Origin: Novipirellula sp052161655
GTDB lineage: Bacteria; Planctomycetota; Planctomycetia; Pirellulales; Pirellulaceae
Length of the DNA stretch: 64,000 nt
Assembly (NCBI RefSeq): GCF_052161655.1
Contig: NZ_CP197418.1
Span: 7,812,001-7,876,000, forward strand
Direction of reading: 5' to 3'
Shown one piece after another: positions 29,417 to 37,123 of the stretch. The translations under genes were made by a program, and so were the position numbers. The notes beneath the pieces are model-generated. The model saw only the letters and a program-made list of their open reading frames with translations. It was not told the DNA's origin and made no database searches. Position 1 is the first letter of the stretch; each line of letters begins with the position of its first letter.

Positions 29417-29833
29417 CTAGAACGGCGTCGAAGTCGCTTCTTCGAGCACCTTTTCGCTGACGTAAATCGGCAGCGATGGAGTGAACGTCACGGCGACCGC
29501 GATCGCATCACTTGGACGCGAGTCGATCGTGATCACTTCGCCGTCTTGTTTGCGAAGGTTCAATTGGGCGAAGTACGTGTGATCGTTCAGATCGGTGATC
29601 ACCACGCTTTCGATCTTCGCGCCCAACGAATCGGCAACACGCACGATCAGATCATGGGTCAGTGGCCGAGGCGGATGATATTCTTCTTTCACACGGCGAT
29701 CGATGTTCGTCGCCTCGAAGATGCCGATCAGGATGGGGAACTCGCGATCTCCATTCTCTTCCTGAAGGTAGATCACTTGGTTTTCAGTGAGTTCGGAAAT
29801 GATGATCCGAGCTAGCTGCATTTTGACAGGCAT
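29417..29833 (-). CDS. Bifunctional nuclease family protein (DUF151)
   Basis: The protein has 138 residues from the ATG at 29831-29833; an ATG 12 nt further in also fits. The conserved BFN/DUF151 core is clear: ITDLNDHTYFAQLNL and DSRPSDAIAVAV, preceded by FPILIGIFEATNID and the conserved RPLTHDL block. Family members from plants and bacteria show nuclease activity; the physiological role in bacteria is not established. A frame extending further upstream lacks conservation, so I reject the longer start. It is immediately upstream of panC. Confidence 0.9.
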   Translation of the reverse strand: MPVKMQLARIIISELTENQVIYLQEENGDREFPILIGIFEATNIDRRVKEEYHPPRPLTHDLIVRVADSLGAKIESVVITDLNDHTYFAQLNLRKQDGEVITIDSRPSDAIAVAVTFTPSLPIYVSEKVLEEATSTPF

Positions 29834-30196
29834 GGGAAAGCACACATGAACGAAGAGTGTCGAAGTTGAAAAGGAACAAAGGCTGCCGCGCGGCTTCACT
29901 AAACCAATCTGCGGACGCGATTCCAACGGTATTTATTGTGGTGTTCGCAAGCTTCCTATCCAGAAGCAATATACCTTGGCGAGGCCGCGGCGTGTTACCG
30001 TGTAAAAAGGCGAATTCGTGAAGATTTCCGACTCGACCGGTCAATCCCCGGCACCCCAGAATTGATACAAATTACGGCATTTGCGTTTTGTTGCTACGCT
30101 CGCCAGAGCGTGGATATTGGCGTCCAATGCGATTCACCACCTTCTGGCGAAGGTAGCTACGAGAAATTGTTTCACAGCGTTGCCCCAATCGGGCGT
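29834..30196. other. Intergenic stretch with a REP-like pair
   Basis: No gene is seen. Two facing units lie at 30091-30115 (TACGCTCGCCAGAGCG hairpin) and 30137-30160 (inverse of GTAGCTACCTTCGCCAGAAG). They match the REP-like subfamily also found at 30990-31013 and 63657-63679. The promoter of the nuclease-family/panC genes should lie at the low-coordinate side of 29834-30090. Confidence 0.65.
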
Positions 30197-30934
30197 CTAG
30201 AGAATGTTTTCAAGCGAGGAAAGTGCCAGCGGTTCTTTGGTCGCAAAAGGTTCGCCGTAGCGGCGATTGATTAACCGCCCCCAATTGGACGCTTCGTCAT
30301 GAAGTCGATCTAGAAACGTCGGGGGTTGAGTGTCGCGACCGGTAATGAATTGGCTTTCATAAGCCGAGACCGACGCGAGTTTCGCGTCCCAGTGGTCACT
30401 GATATCGACAATCCAACTGGGCTGAATCGCCAATCGCAGGTGAATGCAATAGTAATAGAACACGCGTTCAGGGTGGAACGGTTCCCCGGGCATGTCGGTT
30501 TTGCTCAGTTTGGCCCAAAACCGTGCCGCTTCGATCAAATCAGTCGCGGCAACGTGATCGGGATGAGCGTCTTGCCAAAACGGCGCGAACACCCATTTTG
30601 GTTTCAGAACACGAAAATAGCTGGCGACCACTTCGCGAGTTTCCAGGGTGTGCAAAAGTCGGCGATTTTCGAGTCCTGCGTTCCCTCGCCAAGTCAACTT
30701 CAAAGCTTCTGAGGCACGGTTTGTTTCGCTGCGACGTAGCGATTCCGATCCATGAGGTGTCGGCTCGCCCGTCGTCAAATCCAACACACCGACTCGCCAT
30801 CCCAGCGAAATCATCTTCGCAATTGTGCCTCCCATGCCCAGTTCGGCATCATCGGGGTGAGGGGCAACGACCAACATATCCAATGGATCGGTCGGATCGA
30901 GGTCGGCGGGTGATTCCGTGAAGACGACCGTCAT
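30197..30934 (-). CDS. PIG-L family deacetylase (BshB1-like)
   Basis: The protein has 245 residues from the ATG at 30932-30934; a longer TTG-initiated frame adds 52 residues of no recognisable character. The zinc-binding signature VVAPHPDDAELGMGGTIAKM has the conserved PHPDD, and the third ligand region is FWQDAHPDHVAATDLIEAA. DLTTGEPTPHGS and TRASEAL-like blocks match the BshB1 subgroup, which deacetylates GlcNAc-malate during bacillithiol synthesis. No bshA or bshC is in the window, so the substrate is inferred. rpmJ lies upstream on the same strand, but a terminator hairpin separates them. Confidence 0.88.
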   Translation of the reverse strand: MTVVFTESPADLDPTDPLDMLVVAPHPDDAELGMGGTIAKMISLGWRVGVLDLTTGEPTPHGSESLRRSETNRASEALKLTWRGNAGLENRRLLHTLETREVVASYFRVLKPKWVFAPFWQDAHPDHVAATDLIEAARFWAKLSKTDMPGEPFHPERVFYYYCIHLRLAIQPSWIVDISDHWDAKLASVSAYESQFITGRDTQPPTFLDRLHDEASNWGRLINRRYGEPFATKEPLALSSLENIL

Positions 30935-30989
30935 CGTTTCGCATTCTGTGTTTGGAGGAGCGTTGGGGGACGTGCGGTTTATTATTGCT

Positions 30990-31013
30990 GTAGCTACGCT
31001 CGCCAGAGCGTGG
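30990..31013. repeat. REP-like hairpin
   Basis: A GTAG head is followed by a hairpin with arms ACGCTC and GAGCGT around a GCCA loop. It matches the subfamily at 30091 and 30137, and more loosely 63657. Confidence 0.7.
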
Positions 31014-31091
31014 ATTTCCGCAGGACGATGACAAATGGGCAATCGCAACCGACTGCGGCAAACACACCCCATCAGACAAGGCGCATGCAAA

Positions 31092-31116
31092 AACGACCGG
31101 AGGTGATCCGGTCGTT
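31092..31116 (-). terminator. Intrinsic terminator of rpmJ
   Basis: The stem AACGACCGG/CCGGTCGTT has a 7 nt loop and on the minus strand runs into TTTTT. It lies about 50 nt past the rpmJ stop, which fits a Rho-independent terminator for that gene. Confidence 0.75.
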
Positions 31117-31166
31117 CATCAGGATGATCGTGGTAGCGCGTTACCGACTAAGACGCAAAACTGCGT

Positions 31167-31319
31167 CTAGCGACGAGCTTTTTTGACCTTAGCTCCGCCT
31201 TGGCGGACCTTGAATTTAGGATTGCTTTTGCAAATCACATAGATTCGGCCGCGGCGTTTAACCACTTGGCAATCGGGGTGGCGGTACTTAAGGGCGCCGA
31301 TACTGCTGACAACTTTCAT
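31167..31319 (-). CDS. rpmJ: 50S ribosomal protein L36
   Basis: The protein has 50 residues. It begins MKVVSSIGALKYRHPDCQVV and continues KRRGRIYVICKSNPKFKVRQ before a basic tail GGAKVKKARR. The pattern M-K-V-x-S-S, one Cys in place of the usual zinc cluster pair, R-R-G-R-x-Y-V-I and K-x-R-Q-G matches the Cys-poor L36 form, here with a C-terminal extension. Only C17 and C30 remain, so zinc binding is unlikely. It is a component of the large ribosomal subunit. It stands alone, not in the spc operon, and is divergent from larC. Confidence 0.93.
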   Translation of the reverse strand: MKVVSSIGALKYRHPDCQVVKRRGRIYVICKSNPKFKVRQGGAKVKKARR

Positions 31320-31590
31320 CGGATCGATCTCGTCGGACGTTTCGTATATTTTTTACACTTCACGCTGCACAGCAGGGTGCTGGAGCGATTTTTCTGCGTT
31401 AGCGAGGGCGGAGTATAGCGTTTTCTATATTTCCTTCAACGGCAAACAGGGCGGATCCCAAGACGACAAGCCAGGTTCTTTTTACTATCCTCTCGTTCTC
31501 GCCGATTCCAGCGGTTTCAGCGGCATATTCGCGATCCTAAATGCCCTGCAAAATTGAATCCTGCAGGTCTCCCCCATCCATTCCCCCCAA
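31320..31590. promoter_or_regulatory. Divergent rpmJ/larC promoter region
   Basis: The 271 bp between the rpmJ start and the larC start must hold both promoters. No further gene, operator or riboswitch-like fold was recognised. Confidence 0.4.
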
Positions 31591-32835
31591 ATGAGCTCGA
31601 AATCCATGTCCAAAATCGCCTACTTTGACTGTCTCAGCGGAATCAGCGGCGACATGACGCTCGGAGCTCTCATCGATATCGGTGCCCAAACCGGCGAACT
31701 TGACGCAAACACGATCGAAACCGCGGTCCGTTCGATGGGGCTCGCTGAGATCACCATTCAGTCCCAAACGGTCAAGAAATGCGGTTTTCGTGCGATCAAA
31801 GTGGATATCGGCCATCCGCCCGAACATGCCCATCGGCATCTGCACCACATTACCGAGATGATTGACCGAGCGGATGCGATCACGCCCGAGGCCAAGCAGC
31901 TGGCTCACAAAATTTTCCTAGAACTGGCAAAAGCCGAAGCAAATGTGCATGGTTCGACGATCGAAAAAGTTCACTTTCACGAGGTCGGCGCGATCGATTC
32001 GATTGCCGATATCGTGGGCACCGCCGTCGCCATGACGACGCTTGGAATTGAATCGGTCGAAGCTTCGGCGGTACCCACCGGATCCGGGACGATCACGATC
32101 GCCCATGGCCGCGTTGCCGTTCCCGCCCCCGCGACCGCTGAATTGTTGAAGGGGATTCCGATCGCCAGCTCGGATGTGCAGGCCGAACTGACGACTCCGA
32201 CCGGGGCGGCGATTTTAAAAGCGACCGCGACTCGGTTTGGATCGATCCCGGCGATGAGCACGATTGCGGTGGGCTATGGTGCTGGTACCAAAGATCTCGA
32301 GTCCCAAGCCAACATTTTGAAGGTGATGCTCGGTGAGCGGACCGAAGCGAATCGTGGCGGATCGGGCTCTGCTCGTGACTATCCATTGGAAACCGATCAA
32401 GTCGTCGTGCTGGAAACGAACATCGACGATGCGTCGCCTCAGGCCTTGGCTTTTTGTGCCGATCGTTTGTTCGAGGCCGGGGCCTTGGATGTCTTTCAAA
32501 CTCCCTGCGTCATGAAAAAAGGACGCTTGGGCGTGGTGTTGACGACGGTTTGCGATGCCGATCACGTCGCCGCTCTCGAGTCGATTCTGTTCACTCATAC
32601 CTCTTCGATCGGTATCCGCCGACACACGTCGGACCGTCGCAAATTGGTCCGACGCGCCGAAACGGTATCGACTAGTTTCGGACCGGTTCGCGGCAAAGTG
32701 GTTGTCGTTCCTGGCGGCGGCGAACGGTTTGCCATCGAAGATGACGACGCCGTGGCGATGGCGAAACAGCACGCGACCGATGTCGCTGAAATTCGTGCCG
32801 CCGCCCAGTCGGCTTGGCAAACCCGCAAAGCCTAA
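31591..32835 (+). CDS. larC: Nickel-pincer cofactor biosynthesis protein LarC (cyclometallase)
   Basis: The protein has 414 residues, a single full-length LarC (formerly DUF111). LarC inserts nickel into the pyridinium bis-thiocarboxylate nucleotide to give the pincer cofactor of lactate racemase-type enzymes. The N-terminus IAYFDCLSGISGDMTLGALI is diagnostic, as are FHEVGAIDSIADIVG and the C-terminal VLETNIDDASPQALAF, with MKKGRLGVVLTTVCD and RRHTSDRRKLVR. An alternative ATG lies at 31606. larB and larE are not in the window, so this gene is detached from the usual lar cluster. Confidence 0.95.
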   Translation: MSSKSMSKIAYFDCLSGISGDMTLGALIDIGAQTGELDANTIETAVRSMGLAEITIQSQTVKKCGFRAIKVDIGHPPEHAHRHLHHITEMIDRADAITPEAKQLAHKIFLELAKAEANVHGSTIEKVHFHEVGAIDSIADIVGTAVAMTTLGIESVEASAVPTGSGTITIAHGRVAVPAPATAELLKGIPIASSDVQAELTTPTGAAILKATATRFGSIPAMSTIAVGYGAGTKDLESQANILKVMLGERTEANRGGSGSARDYPLETDQVVVLETNIDDASPQALAFCADRLFEAGALDVFQTPCVMKKGRLGVVLTTVCDADHVAALESILFTHTSSIGIRRHTSDRRKLVRRAETVSTSFGPVRGKVVVVPGGGERFAIEDDDAVAMAKQHATDVAEIRAAAQSAWQTRKA

Positions 32836-33376
32836 AAGAGTCTCCGCCTCAGAAAAGCCATCACCCGACGCGTGAGCGAGGGACCGCCTCAAGGTCTATA
32901 TATTCCCTTGCGGACGCGTCAGGCTGTGAGGGCCTCTTTCTATCCAGGATTTACTGAGCGGTCGCCCGAAGCTAACGCGTTCGGCTCAGAAAATGGGACA
33001 TTCGAATTAACGTGGATCTCAACGATCCGCTCGTTGCCAGAGGGCCTCACCACAGGTGGGGCAATCGTTGCCCCCCGCTTTGGCCTGCACGGTTGTATTA
33101 TTGGCAACAGCACGCCAAGTGAAACGCGTATTTATGAGTACATTTGGCTGATCATTGTCATTCTTCACCCAGTGCGGAATGAAGTTGCTGACGTTGTCGA
33201 ACAAGCAATTAAACTGGGGTCGATGGTCGGTTGAGTCCCCTTGTTTCGTTTATACTAGACAAAAGGGTACAAGCCTCTTTTTGTACGAGAGTCTTCGATC
33301 TAGCGCCGCATCTTCATCGTCCGGCACGATTCCGCAATCCATGTTCGTTCATTGAAACCTAGGGAACTCGATTTCC
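32836..33376. other. 541 bp intergenic stretch
   Basis: It contains no long conserved frame. One weak candidate small gene is listed separately (33019-33204). The segment 33240-33376 next to the toroid gene is comparatively AT-rich and probably holds its promoter. No strong ribosome site precedes the ATG at 33377. Confidence 0.4.
33019..33204 (-). CDS. Possible small protein with one CxxC pair (doubtful)
   Basis: A 61-residue frame starts at TTG and contains NVLINTRFTWRAVANNTT and GGNDCPTCGEALWQ. The sequence looks protein-like (a CPxCGE knuckle), yet there is only one Cys pair, no good start and no ribosome site. It may be a real small gene, a fragment, or chance. Confidence 0.25.
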   Translation of the reverse strand: MFDNVSNFIPHWVKNDNDQPNVLINTRFTWRAVANNTTVQAKAGGNDCPTCGEALWQRADR

Positions 33377-34951
33377 ATGGCGTCTGTCACTGATCCCAAC
33401 CAACTACTTCCCCAAGATCAGCTCGTTCCCAACGCGATGGTCGAGGATGACACCTATGAGGAAGTGAATCCGAGGCGGCGATTTTTAATCTTCAGCGCCA
33501 TGCCTGCCTGGGCGGTCAGCACGTTTGTCCATGTGATCATTCTGCTGGTATTGGGGCTCATTTCGATTGGCGACCCGGTCAAGATCGTCAACGTGTTGTC
33601 GGCTTCAGCTACCGCCGAGGATGGCCCCGAGATGGAAGAGTTTGCGATCGAGCAGCTCGATCCAGGCGAAGTGGCCGAAATGGAAGAGGTCACCGAGACC
33701 AGCGTCGACACCAGCGAACAAATCGAGATGCCTGAGCCGACGACGTCGGTTGAATCGATCGAAATTGCCGAAGTGGCGATCGACATGGGCGAAATGGCTT
33801 CGGATATGGCTCCCACTGCGACGTCGCTGCAAACGCTGTCGTCCGTTTCGGGAGCTCCGATGAGCAGCCGCAGCGCAGACATGAAGAAAAAGTTGTTGCG
33901 TGATTACGGGGGCAGCGCCAGTAGCGAAGCCGCCGTGACCGAAGCTCTGAAATGGTTCTCACGCCACCAATTCCCCAACGGCGGTTGGTCGTTCCAACAC
34001 AATGTCGCTTGTAACAATCGTTGCGGTGATCCCGGCGAACCGAAACGTGCCGGTGCGGTAAATGCCGCAACGGCGATGGCGTTATTGCCGTTCATGGGGG
34101 CTGGCCAAACGCATAAATCGGGTGACTTCCGCGAAAACGTCTATCGCGGCCTCAAGTTCCTGATCAGTAACGGAAAGCTCGGCAAGAAAAACGGCATGCC
34201 CGTGCTCGATCTGACCGAGAGTGCCGGAAACGGGATGTATTCGCACGGTTTGGCTTCGATCGCGTTGTGTGAAGCCTACGCGATGACCGGCGACCCCGAG
34301 TTGGCCATGCCGGCTCAGGCGTCAATCAATTTTATCGTCTATGCCCAATGTCGCGACGGAGGTTGGCGTTATCAACCGCAACAAGCCGATGGCGGTGACA
34401 CGTCGGTGGTCGGTTGGCAAGTGATGGCGCTGAAAAGTGCTCACATGGGGCACTTGCTCGTGCCGCCTACCACCGTCCAAGGCTCGGTTTTATTTTTGGA
34501 CAAGGTCCAATCCAACAACGGGGCAACGTACGGCTACGCCAGCCCATCGGCCAAGGTTCGACCGGCCTGTACCGCCGTTGGCGTATTGTGCCGCATGTAC
34601 ACCGGGTGGTCAAAGACCGATCCACGAATCGTCGCTGGGGTGAAAGAAGTCGCCAAGATTGGCTTCCGCAAAGACCAGATCTACTACGATTACTACGCCG
34701 CCCAGGTTTTGCGTCAATTTGGTGGTGCGGAATGGGACAAGTTCAACAACGAAATGCGTGATTGGCTCGTCGAAACCCAATCGCAAGACGGCGGAGCGAA
34801 AGGAAGTTGGCACTTCCCCAAGGGAGGTCACGGTCCCAAAGATGGCGGTCGATTGGCAGCCACGTCTTTCGCCACGATGATGTTAGAAGTCTACTACCGA
34901 CACATGCCGTTGTACGCCGACAACGCCGCCGAAGACGACTTCCCACTGTAA
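33377..34951 (+). CDS. Membrane-anchored terpene-cyclase-like toroid protein
   Basis: The protein has 524 residues. A cytosolic N-terminus of about 35 residues leads to one membrane helix (about 40-60, VSTFVHVIILLVLGLISI). A Glu-rich linker (about 75-150, repeated E-M-E-E and E-I-A-E-V) follows, then an alpha/alpha toroid resembling prenyltransferase/squalene-oxidase repeats: ALKWFSRHQFPNGGWSFQHN, VNAATAMALLPFMGAGQTH, CRDGGWRYQPQQADGGDTSV and GWQVMALKSAHMG. The acid motif of true squalene-hopene cyclases (DxDD) is not seen, so cyclase activity is doubtful. Planctomycetes have many such proteins of unknown function. A bidirectional terminator lies downstream, facing the DUF1598 gene. Confidence 0.88.
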   Translation: MASVTDPNQLLPQDQLVPNAMVEDDTYEEVNPRRRFLIFSAMPAWAVSTFVHVIILLVLGLISIGDPVKIVNVLSASATAEDGPEMEEFAIEQLDPGEVAEMEEVTETSVDTSEQIEMPEPTTSVESIEIAEVAIDMGEMASDMAPTATSLQTLSSVSGAPMSSRSADMKKKLLRDYGGSASSEAAVTEALKWFSRHQFPNGGWSFQHNVACNNRCGDPGEPKRAGAVNAATAMALLPFMGAGQTHKSGDFRENVYRGLKFLISNGKLGKKNGMPVLDLTESAGNGMYSHGLASIALCEAYAMTGDPELAMPAQASINFIVYAQCRDGGWRYQPQQADGGDTSVVGWQVMALKSAHMGHLLVPPTTVQGSVLFLDKVQSNNGATYGYASPSAKVRPACTAVGVLCRMYTGWSKTDPRIVAGVKEVAKIGFRKDQIYYDYYAAQVLRQFGGAEWDKFNNEMRDWLVETQSQDGGAKGSWHFPKGGHGPKDGGRLAATSFATMMLEVYYRHMPLYADNAAEDDFPL

Positions 34952-35425
34952 GTCGTCTTCCGGCTTCTGCCCGTCGCGAGCCAGGTAGCGAAACTCGCCA
35001 AGAGTTTCGTCGTGCCCTTTAATAGTGGTGCGGCGAGGGGCCGCCCGGTCGAGCTCGCACGTTTTCTTAAACATCCGCGGCTGTAATCGCGACGGTTTTG
35101 CCTTAGCTGCAGAGCAGCGGTAGCATAAAGCCTGAGACGCGTGACGTTACCTCGCCCAGCGAAGCTGGGAGAGGTCCAGCGGGCCCCTTAGGCCTCGTTC
35201 GGGTGAGGGCGACCGAGCAATTTAGCGTACACAGCGTCTGATCTTGCTCGGTCGCCCTCACCCGAGCATCGCTGAAGGCTCTGCTCGACCTCTCCCAAAC
35301 TGCGTTCGGGAGAGGTAACAGAATAGCTCGCTGCCGCCGCGGTTGCGGCTCTAACACCTACGAAAAAACGCCCCTTCCGTCATCGGAAGGGGCGTTTTTA
35401 ACGTTTCAGTATTGTCGTGATACGT
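34952..35425. repeat. Convergent intergenic region with long dispersed repeat, copy 3
   Basis: No gene is seen. A REP-like hairpin at 35103-35126 (arms GCTGC/GCAGC) is followed at 35147-35319 by a full copy of the long palindromic repeat, including GGGTGAGGGCGACCGAGCAA, its inverse TTGCTCGGTCGCCCTCACCC, and AAGGCTCTGCTCGACCTC. In this copy the final palindrome has drifted (CCCAAACTGCGTTCGGGAG). Confidence 0.85.
35364..35399. terminator. Bidirectional intrinsic terminator
   Basis: A stem ACGCCCCTTCCG/CGGAAGGGGCGT around a TCAT loop is flanked by AAAAA and TTTTT, so it can stop transcription from both convergent genes (toroid protein and DUF1598 protein). Confidence 0.92.
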
Positions 35426-36790
35426 TTAGCGGTTCCACCACCAACGATCGTTGGCCGAGGCCAATGACTCTGTTCGTTTCGTTGCCACGGCGGCGTCGAC
35501 GGTTTGCTTTTCAACCACCGAGAACGCGTCGATATCAACGCCTCCCGATGCGGTCACGACCCAACCGCTGCGGCCTCGTACAAAGCTGCATTGAGGATTC
35601 AACGCTTTGGGGATCGCGTAGGAGGTCAACTCGACCGCTTCGTTCTCTTGCTTTAACAGCGACAGATCGATGCCGGCTTTTTGATCGAGCCGTTCTTGGC
35701 TGATCAAGGTGGCCGCGATCGTCATATCCATGATGTTTTGCAAATCACCGAAAACGTGGACTGTTTTAGTCAATTCAGGATACTTCTGCGTCATCGTCTC
35801 GGCCCAGGTTTGAGCGATTTTGTCGACGCGGCCGGCTGCTTTGACGTCGCCGTCAGCGGCAACCAAGTCTTGATCGGTCAGCGTTTTCACGCCTTGGCCG
35901 GACAATTTCCAAGCCAACGCGTCTTCGCTCTTGGTCATCGCGTCGTAGTTGCACGCCATCCACCAACGTGGGTTTTGGGACGCGTTGTGGCGGCTATTTT
36001 TGGACATTTGCAGATAGCTGGGCAATCCATTGACGTTCGATGGGGCCAACTCCATCGCAACTCGCTTCATTTCAAAGTCGGCAGCGACCAGGATCCGAGC
36101 GTATCGGCTGTCTTGGGGCACTCCGTTCAATTGGATCATCTGTGGGCCAAACGCTTGCTTCATCGCCGACTCGTAAATCGCAGGGTTTTGGCCCGGGCGA
36201 AGCTTGACGTTGCGAAGCAGGTTTTGCAGCCGTTGGCGACCTTCGGCAGTCGGTTCGATCGAGCAGCTGATACCGCCACGGCGTGCGGTTTCGACGGTGC
36301 GAAACGCGACGATCAAATCGGCCAATCGCATGGTCGATTTTCCCGACTTCGTCCCCACAACACTGCCGTCATCGAGCATTTCCCAAGGCTCCGCAGGGCC
36401 CGCGATCACGATATCGTTGTTGTCGGGGTCGACGAAAACGTATTCGATGCGTTGCAGTCCTGCCAAAAACTCGACGTCGCTCGAAATCGGTTCGCCCGCT
36501 TCACGAGTCGCTTGCAGGTGTTTTTGCAATTTTGCTAACGAGATCATCCGCATCTCGGTCGCTTGGTCCATCTCGCCTTCGGCTTGCTTCAGTGCCGCCC
36601 GGGCCGCGTTGGACAGTTCTTGTTGCTCGGCAATCGTCGCGTTTCGGACGATGCCTTCAGCGTCAATCAATACTCCCCCCACCGCTCGGTTGTTTAGACC
36701 ACTGATTCCCGCCTGCAGCGAGGCGGACATGCAGAGGACCGCGATGATAGACGCAGAAAATCGAAACAGACGTTGTGGACCGAATTCCAT
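35426..36790 (-). CDS. DUF1598-family secreted protein
   Basis: The protein has 454 residues from the ATG at 36788-36790, which places a signal peptide (FSASIIAVLCMSASLQAG) at the N-terminus; a longer upstream frame lacks protein character. The body contains NNRAVGGVLIDAEGIVRNAT, YVFVDPDNNDIVIAGPAEPW, RRGGISCSIEPTAEG and a tail SGWVVTASGGVDIDAFSV. This pattern matches DUF1598, a family I know mainly from planctomycetes and with no assigned function. Export to the periplasm or beyond is inferred from the signal peptide. It is divergent from the FHA-sigma54 activator gene. Confidence 0.85.
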   Translation of the reverse strand: MEFGPQRLFRFSASIIAVLCMSASLQAGISGLNNRAVGGVLIDAEGIVRNATIAEQQELSNAARAALKQAEGEMDQATEMRMISLAKLQKHLQATREAGEPISSDVEFLAGLQRIEYVFVDPDNNDIVIAGPAEPWEMLDDGSVVGTKSGKSTMRLADLIVAFRTVETARRGGISCSIEPTAEGRQRLQNLLRNVKLRPGQNPAIYESAMKQAFGPQMIQLNGVPQDSRYARILVAADFEMKRVAMELAPSNVNGLPSYLQMSKNSRHNASQNPRWWMACNYDAMTKSEDALAWKLSGQGVKTLTDQDLVAADGDVKAAGRVDKIAQTWAETMTQKYPELTKTVHVFGDLQNIMDMTIAATLISQERLDQKAGIDLSLLKQENEAVELTSYAIPKALNPQCSFVRGRSGWVVTASGGVDIDAFSVVEKQTVDAAVATKRTESLASANDRWWWNR

Positions 36791-37123
36791 CGAGTGGATC
36801 TCCGAGGTATCCCGCACAACGGCTCGCGTTAATGGGCGGGGGATTGTTCGTGGCTTAGAATAGGTGCCTTGGACTGAAAAACCGCAAATGCAATCCGACG
36901 GATGGCAATGCGGTCCGGCAAGTGACCGATACACAGGATACTTGCGGAAAATCCATATCGCAACAGAAGTCCTGTCGCTGTGAACGCACAAATGGTCGGT
37001 TTCTCCGCTAAAATACGAGTGCGGCACGTGGCAGACGCTAAGAACCTGCCGCTCGACATTCTACATACTCCGTCACAGCGTTCACAATCATCATAATCGA
37101 TACGCCATCGGTCTTCTCCATTT
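36791..37123. promoter_or_regulatory. Divergent region between DUF1598 and FHA-activator genes
   Basis: These 333 bp contain no convincing gene. I looked for a GGCAC-N5-TTGC sigma54 site because the activator may regulate its own region, and found none. Promoters cannot be placed with confidence. Confidence 0.4.

Noticed and set aside
36791..37123. A sigma54 promoter near the FHA-sigma54 activator
   Set aside because: GGCAC-like strings occur but no TTGC element follows at the needed spacing.
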